Shown piece by piece: positions 34,301-41,783 of a DNA stretch of 64,000 nucleotides. Both the position numbers and the translations under genes were made by a program. The DNA lies in NCBI RefSeq assembly GCF_000758605.1, contig NZ_CP009282.1:2542001-2606000 (forward strand). The letters run 5' to 3'. This stretch comes from Paenibacillus sp. FSL R5-0912. Lineage in GTDB: Bacteria; Bacillota; Bacilli; Paenibacillales; Paenibacillaceae. The notes beneath the pieces were generated by a model that worked only from the letters and a program-made list of their open reading frames with translations, was not told the origin of the DNA and made no database searches. Positions within the stretch are counted from its first letter, which is position 1. Every line of letters begins with the position of its first letter.

Positions 34301-36992
34301 AACAGGTGTAGGCGTTGAGGCCGATCTTGTGCTTACCTTCAGCGAGAATGTAGCGGCGGGTGAAGGCAGCATTGTGATCTACAACAGTGCGTCAGACAAG
34401 TCGGTAGCTACGATTTCTGCCAGTGACCTGACCATCCTGAATGAAGTAGTGACGGTTAATCCGGCAGACAATCTGGAGTATGGAACAAGTTACTTTGTTC
34501 AGATCACGGACGATGCATTCACAGATACATCGGGCAACTACTTTGCAGGTATCTCTGACAGCACAACATGGCAGTTCACAACAGTTGCTGCGCCAGATAC
34601 GACAGCACCAACAGTAACCGCGTTTTCGCCTGAGCCTGGGGCAACGGAAGTGGGGATTGACGCCAATCTTACCCTTACCTTCAGCGAGAATGTAACGGCA
34701 GGGGAAGGTAACATTGTGATCTACAATAGTGCGAATAATGCCCAGGTAGCTACAATTCCCGCTGCTTCCGGAAATGTAACCACCCATAATCATGTAGTGA
34801 CGATTAATCCGGCTGACGATCTGAAGTATAGTACAAGTTACTATGTACGGATTGGAACCGGGGCGTTCCAAGATACTGCAGGCAACAGCTATGCTGGCAT
34901 CACCGGCAGCGGAGTATGGAACTTTACAACAACCGGTGTACCAGATAGAACCTCACCAACGGTGAGCACGTATTCTCCGGAGCCTTGGGCAACGGAAGTA
35001 GCTCTTGGCGCTAATCTGGTTCTTACCTTCAGCGAGAATGTAAAGAAAGCGGAAGGCAGCATTGAGATTTTCAAAAGCACAGATGAGATTCATCCGATAG
35101 TGACGATTCCCGTCACATCAGACATCGTAACGATTCAGAATAATGTTGTAACTATTAATCCGGCTGACAATCTGGAGCATGGTACAAGCTACTTTGTCCG
35201 GATTACAGAAGGCGCATTTAAAGATAACGCAGGCAACAGCTTTGCCGGTATTGCAGGCATCACAGCCTGGCGGTTTGTGACAGCAAGCGGGCCTGATACA
35301 GCAGCGCCGCTGGTGACAGCCTATAGTCCGGTAGACAATGCGACCCAAGTATCCACATCCGCTGCGCTCTCATTGACCTTTAACGAGAATGTATTAGCCG
35401 GGGATGCCAATATTGAACTTGTGAATGCGGCGGATGATATGATCGTAACGACGATTAAAGCGGGTAATCGGGCGCTTGTCACCATTATGAATGCTACCAT
35501 CAGCATTAATACAGGCGGTCTATTGAAGCAGGGCGGCAGCTATTATGTATTGATTCACCCGGGTGCATTTACTGATGAGTCAGGGAACAGCTTTGCGGGG
35601 ATTGCGGATAAAACCGTCTGGAACTTCTCAACCGTTCCTGTACCCGTCACGCCAACTGATCCTCCCGCATCGGGTTCTGGAGGTTCCGGAGGAGCGGCTC
35701 CTGCAGCAACACCGACGCCGGGCACACAGACCGAAACCATTAATCTAAATGTTGAGAACGGCTCAACCCAAGGCTCCAACGTATCCTCCGTTGTCGTTAG
35801 CCGCACGAAGGATGCAAATGGTGTGAAAAGTGATGTTATTACGTTCGCATTAGATCAAGCGCTCAGAGCGATTAATGAGCTTAAGGCGGCTGGTTCCAAT
35901 ATTGCCAGAATCATCGTTCCTGATGCCAATGATGAGGTTGCGGAAACTAGACTGACGATTCCAGCCGCTTCCAGCAAGGAATTTGCCGATAATCAAATCA
36001 GTCTGGACATCTTCACGGTTAATGCTGAAGTGAAGGTGCCGGGAAGCTCTCTGGTTGGGTTTGGTACAGATATTTACTTCAACCTGGTACCCTTAAAAAC
36101 GCAGCAGCAGAGTGCAGATGCTGGAGCGCGTGCAAAAGCACAGGTTCAAAGTCTATCCGGCGGTGGGGCGGTGACGCTGGTAGGCCGTCCGGTAACGATT
36201 GATACCAATCTGCAGAGCCGTCCGGTGACGCTGGTGTTGCCGATTAACAACACTTCGTTAACTGCAGAACAGCTGAAGGCACTGGCGGTCTTCATTGAGC
36301 ACAGCGATGGTACCAAAGAACTGGTTAGGGGTGAAATTGTACCCTTCGGCCAAACCGGCAAGTCCGGGATTCAATTTAATGTCAATAAATTCAGTACATT
36401 TACAGTGGTTCTTGCACAAGATCCTGCGGTACAAGTGAAGGCTTATATGACGGGTTACACTGACGGCACCTTCCAGCCGGGCAAGAGCATTACCCGTGCA
36501 GAAATGGCCAGCATCATTGCCCGTACCTTCAACCCGTCAGCCAGTACTTCCGGCGCTGTATACACAGATCTTGCTGCCGGCCACTGGGCAACAAATGCAA
36601 TTAATCTGGTGAGCAGAAGCGGTATTATGAAAGGTTACGCTGACGGCAGCTTCAAACCAAACCAAACGATCACCAGAGCCGAAATGGCGACCATTCTGTC
36701 CCGTCTGGTTACTAACGGTCAGGGGAATGCAGTCAGCTTCAGCGATATTGCCGGCCACTGGGCACAGGCAGCCGTTGAAATGACGGCCAAAGCGGGCGTG
36801 ATCACCGGTTACGAGGATGGAACCTTCCGTCCGAACCAAACGTTAACCCGTGCGGAGGCTGTAACCATCGTCAACCGTGCCCTGGGCATCACGCCGCTGA
36901 CAAGCGCGGCACCGCGATGGTCCGACGTCCCTGCGCAGTACTGGGCATTCGGCAATATCCAAGCGGCATCGGTGGATCACACATCAGAATAA
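31386..36992 (+). CDS. Large S-layer-anchored protein: propeller repeats, Ig-like repeats, SLH domains
   Basis: 1868 residues, TTG start at 31386 with AGGGGGAG 7 nt before (ATG 31392 also possible). Signal peptide (LLLVICLFVTGALPASAG). About residues 35-610 hold 14 copies of a ~42-residue repeat with core FVAVGDGGxI and TSxDGxxW, enough for two seven-bladed beta-propellers. Seven Ig-like Big_5-type repeats follow (about 615-1420; YSPxxxATxVxxxxxLxLTFSENV and FTDTAGNxYAGI), then a Ser/Gly/Thr linker, a ~220-residue domain, and three SLH motifs (GYTDGTFQPGKSITRAEMA, GYADGSFKPNQTITRAEMA, GYEDGTFRPNQTLTRAEAV) that bind pyruvylated cell-wall polymer. Surface adhesin or structural protein; ligand unknown. 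Confidence 0.88.
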   Translation: MLMSRGLKKYFALLLVICLFVTGALPASAGTENTAPVSWENLSPLPSGNKVNGVTIGANTVVVVGEGGSVGTFSNYTTWAIRNSGVVNDLNDIINIGSGANAKFVAVGDKGTVITSTDGTSWTTQTTGIAESISENLNAVVYSGSSLVAVGDSGKIITSSDGGITWAASTSGVSVDLNAIAYGDSKFVAVGDGGEIINSSDGLVWTPQTSGSTNDLNGIGYGGNVFVAAGADGEILSASNTLGTWTKGTSVLTEDFNTVSYRNNRFFIAGDAGKLIYSATGTSGWSSSVSVAGTTDNLMKIKATDFGYFIVGSEGSVFFATASTGGTSSWEKFSSPTSSALKTVTYANNTYITVGTDGLIGTSTDGKVWSKVASGTTNAINGIAYGNSKFVTVGSNGQILTSSNNGTSWAAGTSVDTITLNGIVYGSGLFVAVGNSGKIVVSSDGVNWARISDSKTLNHLNAVTYGNGKYVAVGAGGTIVTSSNGAEWKSEDSKTSGKLLNGISYGSGLFVAVGASGTVVISADSSRWSVRTIDGQVNLNGVASGSGVFMATGDSGNVYYTADPSQTWHPETTGTTKKLNGIGFIAGQDRFIAVGDLGVMIVSYPVLNIPRVISQSPEISEKDIAIDAELVLTFNQKVMAASGNINIYKASDMSAPVETIPVDDSIRVTVQNNTVTVNPEKDLDKGTKYAVTIDSDTFYNESESGNVAIEGDDWSFTTVAELDETAPTVTTYSPDKGETGVAIDTDLTLTFSEDVTKESGNIEIYKSADDIVPVAVIPVNSDYVTILDKVVTINPADDLVYSTSYFVNIGDGSFIDPAGNYYAGIMDSETWQFTTAEAPDTTPPVMSSYSPEDRATEVAAGANLTLTFSENVTKAEGSIEIYNSANSNTPAVTIPVTSEIVTVQGNVVTINPEDELGYSTSYFVKIGPGAFKDTAGNNYAGIENSTTWRFTTTGEPDTAAPTVSAYLPASGATGVGVEADLVLTFSENVAAGEGSIVIYNSASDKSVATISASDLTILNEVVTVNPADNLEYGTSYFVQITDDAFTDTSGNYFAGISDSTTWQFTTVAAPDTTAPTVTAFSPEPGATEVGIDANLTLTFSENVTAGEGNIVIYNSANNAQVATIPAASGNVTTHNHVVTINPADDLKYSTSYYVRIGTGAFQDTAGNSYAGITGSGVWNFTTTGVPDRTSPTVSTYSPEPWATEVALGANLVLTFSENVKKAEGSIEIFKSTDEIHPIVTIPVTSDIVTIQNNVVTINPADNLEHGTSYFVRITEGAFKDNAGNSFAGIAGITAWRFVTASGPDTAAPLVTAYSPVDNATQVSTSAALSLTFNENVLAGDANIELVNAADDMIVTTIKAGNRALVTIMNATISINTGGLLKQGGSYYVLIHPGAFTDESGNSFAGIADKTVWNFSTVPVPVTPTDPPASGSGGSGGAAPAATPTPGTQTETINLNVENGSTQGSNVSSVVVSRTKDANGVKSDVITFALDQALRAINELKAAGSNIARIIVPDANDEVAETRLTIPAASSKEFADNQISLDIFTVNAEVKVPGSSLVGFGTDIYFNLVPLKTQQQSADAGARAKAQVQSLSGGGAVTLVGRPVTIDTNLQSRPVTLVLPINNTSLTAEQLKALAVFIEHSDGTKELVRGEIVPFGQTGKSGIQFNVNKFSTFTVVLAQDPAVQVKAYMTGYTDGTFQPGKSITRAEMASIIARTFNPSASTSGAVYTDLAAGHWATNAINLVSRSGIMKGYADGSFKPNQTITRAEMATILSRLVTNGQGNAVSFSDIAGHWAQAAVEMTAKAGVITGYEDGTFRPNQTLTRAEAVTIVNRALGITPLTSAAPRWSDVPAQYWAFGNIQAASVDHTSE

Positions 36993-36999
36993 TCAATAC

Positions 37000-37045
37000 A
37001 AAAACAGCCCTTCCTGTCCGTCTGCTGACGGGGAAGGGCTGTTTT
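37000..37045. terminator. Strong bidirectional terminator
   Basis: AAAACAGCCCTTCC and GGAAGGGCTGTTTT pair perfectly around an inner hairpin (CCGTC / GACGG). It lies between the convergent SLH gene and ABC operon. Confidence 0.92.
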
Positions 37046-37123
37046 ATATTCGCAATACATAAGCCATGTGTTCACCAACAAAATTCGAAATTCTAAGAAG
37101 CTGCGCTTTTGTAAATGTAACAC

Positions 37124-38125
37124 TCAGGCGTTAATCCCACCTTCATTCTCATAGATATTCATGACAACCTGCTGAATGGGCAGCTCCTTGACCGAGATGT
37201 CGGAGAAGCGGTGCTTCCGGGAGATATTTTCGATGAAGTCACTGATAGAAATCCGAGCTGTATCCACCTGAAGCGTAATCTGAAAGTCAGATGGCCGTTC
37301 GATGACTTGGGTATATGCGTTGTCGAACAAGGTGTTCTGCACAGACTCTACAAAAGTAAAGCTCACCCGCTTCTTCTCCCCCAGGAAAAGCTTCAGCTGT
37401 TGAAGCGAATCATCAAATACCTTCTCCCCATGGTTAATGACAATCACCCGGTGGGCAAGCTCCTCCACATCCTCAAGATCATGGGTGGTCAGAATACAGG
37501 TCATATTCTGCTTCTTATTCATCTGCTGGATGAATTCACGGATTTTGACCTTGGCGATCACATCGAGTCCGATGGTCGGCTCATCGAGGAACAGAATATC
37601 CGGACCGTGCAGCATCGCCATGACGAATTCACATTTCATGCGCTCGCCGAGAGAGAGCACGCGGGTAGGCTTTTCGATCACATGGGCAATATCCAGCAGC
37701 TCCGTCAGCTCGTCCAGACGATTCTTGAAATCCGGAGTGCTGATTCCGTAGATCGCCTTGTTCATGTTGAAGCTGTCAATCGGCGGGATATCCCAGATCA
37801 GCTGGGATTTCTGGCCGAAGACGGCCCCGATTTTGCCGACATAATGTTTCCTGTCCCGGGCAGGGGAATATCCAAGCACCTGAATTTCTCCGCGGGTCGG
37901 ATACAGCGCGCCGCAGAGCATTTTGATCGCTGTGGATTTACCTGCCCCGTTTGGACCCAGAATACCGCAGATTTCCCCCTGCCCAATGGCAAAGCTGATA
38001 TCGTTAACAGCGTTGACCACGACTTCCTCGCGCTGGAAGAAGCTCCGGAAGGTCTGTCCCATGCCTGCGCCCCGCTTATAGGTTGTATATGTCTTGGTCA
38101 AATGCTTCACATCAATAACCGGCAT
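37124..38125 (-). CDS. ABC-2-type exporter ATP-binding protein
   Basis: 333 residues from ATG 38125 (MPVIDVKHLTKTY). Walker A GPNGAGKST, Q-loop in FGQKSQLIWD, signature LSLGERMKCEF, Walker B ILFLDEPTIGLD and switch TTHDLEDVEE. The unusual signature and the YKRGAGMGQTFRSFFQREEVVVNAVNDIS insertion are typical of ATPases that pair with DUF990-like ABC-2 permeases. Last gene of a four-gene minus-strand operon; its start overlaps the preceding stop by one base. Substrate unknown. Confidence 0.9.
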   Translation of the reverse strand: MPVIDVKHLTKTYTTYKRGAGMGQTFRSFFQREEVVVNAVNDISFAIGQGEICGILGPNGAGKSTAIKMLCGALYPTRGEIQVLGYSPARDRKHYVGKIGAVFGQKSQLIWDIPPIDSFNMNKAIYGISTPDFKNRLDELTELLDIAHVIEKPTRVLSLGERMKCEFVMAMLHGPDILFLDEPTIGLDVIAKVKIREFIQQMNKKQNMTCILTTHDLEDVEELAHRVIVINHGEKVFDDSLQQLKLFLGEKKRVSFTFVESVQNTLFDNAYTQVIERPSDFQITLQVDTARISISDFIENISRKHRFSDISVKELPIQQVVMNIYENEGGINA

Positions 38126-38907
38126 TACCCGCCAACCCCCTCGTACAATCTGATCATATGCCGGTACACCCATATGCCTGCCGCCAGAAATAAGAAGCAG
38201 GGCACAATAGCCGCGAAATCACTGGCCTGCACCCGGCCCAGCAGAGCGGAAGCAGGCAGGAAGCCCACCATCCCCACAGGAATGATCAGCGTGGCCACAG
38301 CCTGCACGGCCTTCGGGAATACGGGCAGCGGATATTTGCCGACATGCAGCACACTGTCCGCAAGCTCGGAAATCCGCGAATTGCCCACCCATTTGAAGGA
38401 CATTGCAGCCATCATCAGGGATAATCCGGCCAGGACTGCCGTCCCGGCGATGAACATCCCGGCAAACTGCAGCCAGGATAAGAACGGAATGGTGCCTACA
38501 TGTGCAGCTGAGAAGATGAATAGTGCAACACCGCCCAGAAACAGGCCGACACTTTCGGTAGAAAATGTAGTGGCCACAATAAAAAACAGCGGATTCAGCG
38601 GTTTGAGCAGAATCACCTCGAAGCTGCCTTCACGGACATGCGACATGGTAGTCCAGAGAACACCGCCGAATATAAGGCTGGAGAGGCCGCTGGACATGGT
38701 GAATACAGACTGAATCAACAATACTTCATACAAGCTCCAACCGGGAAAGCTGGTGCCAGCCCTGTAAATAAGCAGGGTTACCAGCGGAAAGAGAATGTTG
38801 CCAACCAGTGTAATCAGACTGCTGACGATGAAATTCATCCGGTAGGCCGCGGCGGACTGAACGGCGGAGTACATGCACTGCTTATAAACATCCAGATACC
38901 GTTTCAT
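38125..38907 (-). CDS. ABC-2 family permease (second)
   Basis: 260 residues from ATG 38907 (AAAGGAC upstream; a GTG at 38943 would overlap the upstream gene). Six membrane segments; TTMSHVREGSFEVILLKPLNPLF is the cytoplasmic coupling loop typical of ABC-2 permeases of the DUF990 group. Forms the exporter with the other permease and the ATPase. Confidence 0.88.
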   Translation of the reverse strand: MKRYLDVYKQCMYSAVQSAAAYRMNFIVSSLITLVGNILFPLVTLLIYRAGTSFPGWSLYEVLLIQSVFTMSSGLSSLIFGGVLWTTMSHVREGSFEVILLKPLNPLFFIVATTFSTESVGLFLGGVALFIFSAAHVGTIPFLSWLQFAGMFIAGTAVLAGLSLMMAAMSFKWVGNSRISELADSVLHVGKYPLPVFPKAVQAVATLIIPVGMVGFLPASALLGRVQASDFAAIVPCFLFLAAGIWVYRHMIRLYEGVGG

Positions 38908-38935
38908 GTTGAGAACTGTCCTTTCATCGGGGCAT

Positions 38936-39754
38936 TCACGCACCGACAGCAGTGAATTGCTTCATAGCCTGGCGGCGGATGACCTCGTTAAGTCCGAAGG
39001 TAATTAGCACAGCCACAGCCTGCATGCCTACAGCCTGCGGAATGGACAGCTCAAGGCCGCCAAGCGAATAATGGCCGGTGAATACCATTGCCGGCATGTA
39101 GGCGATGTATTGGAACGGCAGGAAGAACTGGATCACCTGAAGCCAGTGCGGGAAGAAGTCGAGCGGAATGAGCGCCCCTGAAAAAATAGCCGACACCAGC
39201 ATAAACGCGCTTCGTATTCCGCCCGACTGCACAAGCCAAAACGAAGTCAGGCCAATTGCATAATTCACATAGAAATTCATCAGAAAGGCAAGCAGCACAG
39301 ACAGTAATGTCCATGGGAAGCTTGCCGGTCGCATATCAATTCCAAAAATAAAAATGAAGATCAGCAGGCAGGGCACAAATTCAAACAGGAAGCCGAGAAA
39401 GCGGTGCCCGATCTTCTGGAACAAGGCGAAGGAACGGTGATGAATCGGACGCAGATGAAAGGTGAGAAACTTACCGGTGCGCACAAGCATGGACAGGTTC
39501 CAGTCGGCAAAATCCATAATCAGGTAGCCGATAAGTGCAGTAGCGCCGAAGTAGCGGATCATCTGGGGGAGACCGATACCACCGAGGGTAGCGTGATCTC
39601 CATATACCGCCGTCCAGATGAAATATTGCACCATGAAATACACGGGGCCGACGATAACGGACACCATGGAATGGGTGCGGTAGGCACTCCATTCTTTGTA
39701 GGTTACTTCTGCTACTGAGCGGCAAATCAGCCAATTATGCGTAAGGCGGTTCAT
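38936..39754 (-). CDS. ABC-2 family permease (first)
   Basis: 272 residues, six membrane segments, with LVRTGKFLTFHLRPIHHRSFALFQKIG as the coupling loop matching LLKPLNP in the partner. The ATG overlaps the stop of the serine hydrolase gene by one base, so the hydrolase and transporter are translated together. Confidence 0.88.
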   Translation of the reverse strand: MNRLTHNWLICRSVAEVTYKEWSAYRTHSMVSVIVGPVYFMVQYFIWTAVYGDHATLGGIGLPQMIRYFGATALIGYLIMDFADWNLSMLVRTGKFLTFHLRPIHHRSFALFQKIGHRFLGFLFEFVPCLLIFIFIFGIDMRPASFPWTLLSVLLAFLMNFYVNYAIGLTSFWLVQSGGIRSAFMLVSAIFSGALIPLDFFPHWLQVIQFFLPFQYIAYMPAMVFTGHYSLGGLELSIPQAVGMQAVAVLITFGLNEVIRRQAMKQFTAVGA

Positions 39755-40947
39755 TAAATAAGTCCAGACCAGATAATATTGGTCACATTGAACAACGCCT
39801 CTGCGTACCAGTTATCATCGGTGAAAGGCACGAACCATACCGCGGCAAGCTGCTCAGTGGGGTCAATAGCCATACAGCAGGCTCCGGCACCTTCATGAAA
39901 ATAACTGGAATCTGAGTAGAGGAAGGCGGGACCTCTTCTCATATCGAGACCAATGCCATAGCTCCGGTCTTTGACATCGTTTCCCCAGCAGTAATCGGGC
40001 ACTCCGTATAAAGTACGGGTTGTGATTTTCTCGACTGCCTTACGGCCGACGATCCGGGTATCACCTAGCGTTCCCATGCCCAGGAGCATATTGGCGAACC
40101 GGTTGAGGTCAGCCGGTGTAGAGACCAGGCCCCCACCAGTACTGGAAACCATTTCCCACAGACTTTCTGCTGGAGAGACTTCAGGCTGAATACCATGAAT
40201 CAGGTCATGTAGCCGCTTTTCATACTGTTCGTTTCTGATAATGAAGCGTTTAGCCAGCTCCGGAGTCGGTTCCCACATCGTATCCTTCATCCCCAGCGGC
40301 TGCAGAATCTGCTCTTCTATGTATTGTTCAGCGGGTATGCCTGTGACTTTCTTAATGATCTCACCGAGGATACAGAAGCCGAATGAGCAGTATTGCCACT
40401 CCTCTCCAACCTTTTTATTAACTCCGCAGCTCAGTGCGGCTGTGATCCAGTCCGGCTCACCATCCGCAGGTTTGTATTGATCGAAATACTCTCCGATGAG
40501 TTGCCAATAAGATTTGTGATACGGAATCAGGTTGTCCGCACAGTCGGGAAATAATCCTGAGGTATGAGTCAGAAGACTATAGATATCGATTTTGCTGAAG
40601 GGTCCCACATTAAATGGCTCCAAGATCGTGCCGACAAGGGTGTCGAACCGGAGAAATCCGTCCTCGACCAGTTTGGATATGCCTACTGAGGTAACGGCTT
40701 TGGTGATAGATGCGATGTTGTGGGCGGTTGTCGGTAAAAGCGGTTCCGTCTGGTCTTCCCGGTAAGAGAGCGGACCAATGGCACCATGCATAAACGTCTT
40801 GCCATATCTCGAAACGCAGTAAGACGCAGCCTGGATCTTGTTGTCATCGATCAGATTCTGGAAATGGGTGTGCAAAACGCCGATTCGTGAAGCGTCATAA
40901 CCTACCTCTGCCGGTGAGCAGTCGGCAATGCCTGGAGTGTACAGCAT
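39754..40947 (-). CDS. Cytosolic-type class C beta-lactamase-fold serine hydrolase
   Basis: 397 residues without signal peptide. The catalytic tetrad SITK is at 80-83, a Tyr-x-Ser (YCS, about 187-189) stands where Tyr-x-Asn is usual, and HEGAG near 365 replaces the KTG box. The family includes esterases, peptidases and penicillin-binding-related enzymes; the lack of an export signal argues against a wall or antibiotic role. As the first gene of the exporter operon, it may modify the transported compound or confer resistance to it. AGGAGGC lies before the start. Confidence 0.85.
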   Translation of the reverse strand: MLYTPGIADCSPAEVGYDASRIGVLHTHFQNLIDDNKIQAASYCVSRYGKTFMHGAIGPLSYREDQTEPLLPTTAHNIASITKAVTSVGISKLVEDGFLRFDTLVGTILEPFNVGPFSKIDIYSLLTHTSGLFPDCADNLIPYHKSYWQLIGEYFDQYKPADGEPDWITAALSCGVNKKVGEEWQYCSFGFCILGEIIKKVTGIPAEQYIEEQILQPLGMKDTMWEPTPELAKRFIIRNEQYEKRLHDLIHGIQPEVSPAESLWEMVSSTGGGLVSTPADLNRFANMLLGMGTLGDTRIVGRKAVEKITTRTLYGVPDYCWGNDVKDRSYGIGLDMRRGPAFLYSDSSYFHEGAGACCMAIDPTEQLAAVWFVPFTDDNWYAEALFNVTNIIWSGLI

Positions 40948-40993
40948 AAATTAAGCCTCCTTAAATTTAGTAGCATCCTACAAGGTTGAGTGT

Positions 40994-41009
40994 TGTATAA
41001 GCGCTTACA
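40994..41009. promoter_or_regulatory. Possible catabolite-response element
   Basis: TGTATAAGCGCTTACA is a near-palindrome around the AAGCGCTT core and differs from the cre consensus at one conserved base. It lies about 50-60 bp upstream of the serine hydrolase start. Confidence 0.3.
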
Positions 41010-41202
41010 TATGGACTCACCTGTTCGTGTCGTTCTACATGGTAACGCTTCCGGCACGATACCTTCTAAGTATATTTCCAGAGAATGGATGCTGCAATGT
41101 GGAGTTTGTTTATAACCAAAGTTGACCTAATGATATGTTCTGGGTACCAAGTATATGCTATAGTGGTGGGGAAATAAGGACTAATGAGGGAGCGACCCAC
41201 TT

Positions 41203-41622
41203 ATGTACGAGCAGAAAACAAAAGTAACCGATAACAGCGTTATTGAGTTCATCGAACAAATTGCTAGCCTCAAGAAACGTGAGGACGCATACAAGCTGCT
41301 GGATATTTTCAGCGAAACGACCGGATTTCCGGCGAAAATGTGGGGCCCGAGCATTATTGGTTTCGGAACATACCACTACAAGTATGCAACAGGGCATGAA
41401 GGGGATGCACCGCTGGTAGGCTTCTCGCCGAGAAAAGCGAAGATCAGCCTATACTTTGCAGCGGGTGATGCCCAGCGGGAAGAGCTGCTGCAGAGGCTGG
41501 GGAAGCACACGCCGGGCAAAGCCTGTGTATACGTAAACAAGCTGGACGATATTGATGCCGTTGTCCTGAAGGAATTCATTGAGCAATCTGTGAAGTTCTT
41601 AAGAGAGACTTACGGTGCTTGA
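41203..41622 (+). CDS. DUF1801 family protein
   Basis: 139 residues. The segments KMWGPSIIGFGTYHYKY, LVGFSPRKAKISLYF and LLQRLGKHTPGKACVYVNKLDDID are those of the DUF1801 (YdhG-like) fold, a small soluble protein of unknown function common in Bacilli. GAGGGAGCG lies before the ATG. Single gene. Confidence 0.88.
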   Translation: MYEQKTKVTDNSVIEFIEQIASLKKREDAYKLLDIFSETTGFPAKMWGPSIIGFGTYHYKYATGHEGDAPLVGFSPRKAKISLYFAAGDAQREELLQRLGKHTPGKACVYVNKLDDIDAVVLKEFIEQSVKFLRETYGA

Positions 41623-41783
41623 AGCCTGCAAGTGACAACAATGTCACATCAGACCTCTTAATTAGCAGCTGAATCGCACGACAGTGCTTACCCGAACCCC
41701 TACAATGAAGGAGTTGGCTGGAACAGACACTTCACTCCGCCCTTTGGAACTCCAAATTTAAGGACATTAGGGAGAGGCTGCAG

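Noticed and set aside
37211..38713. 500-codon plus-strand frame opposite the ABC exporter genes
   Set aside because: It is antisense to two clear genes; the sequence is His/Arg/Pro-rich low-quality translation typical of a shadow frame.
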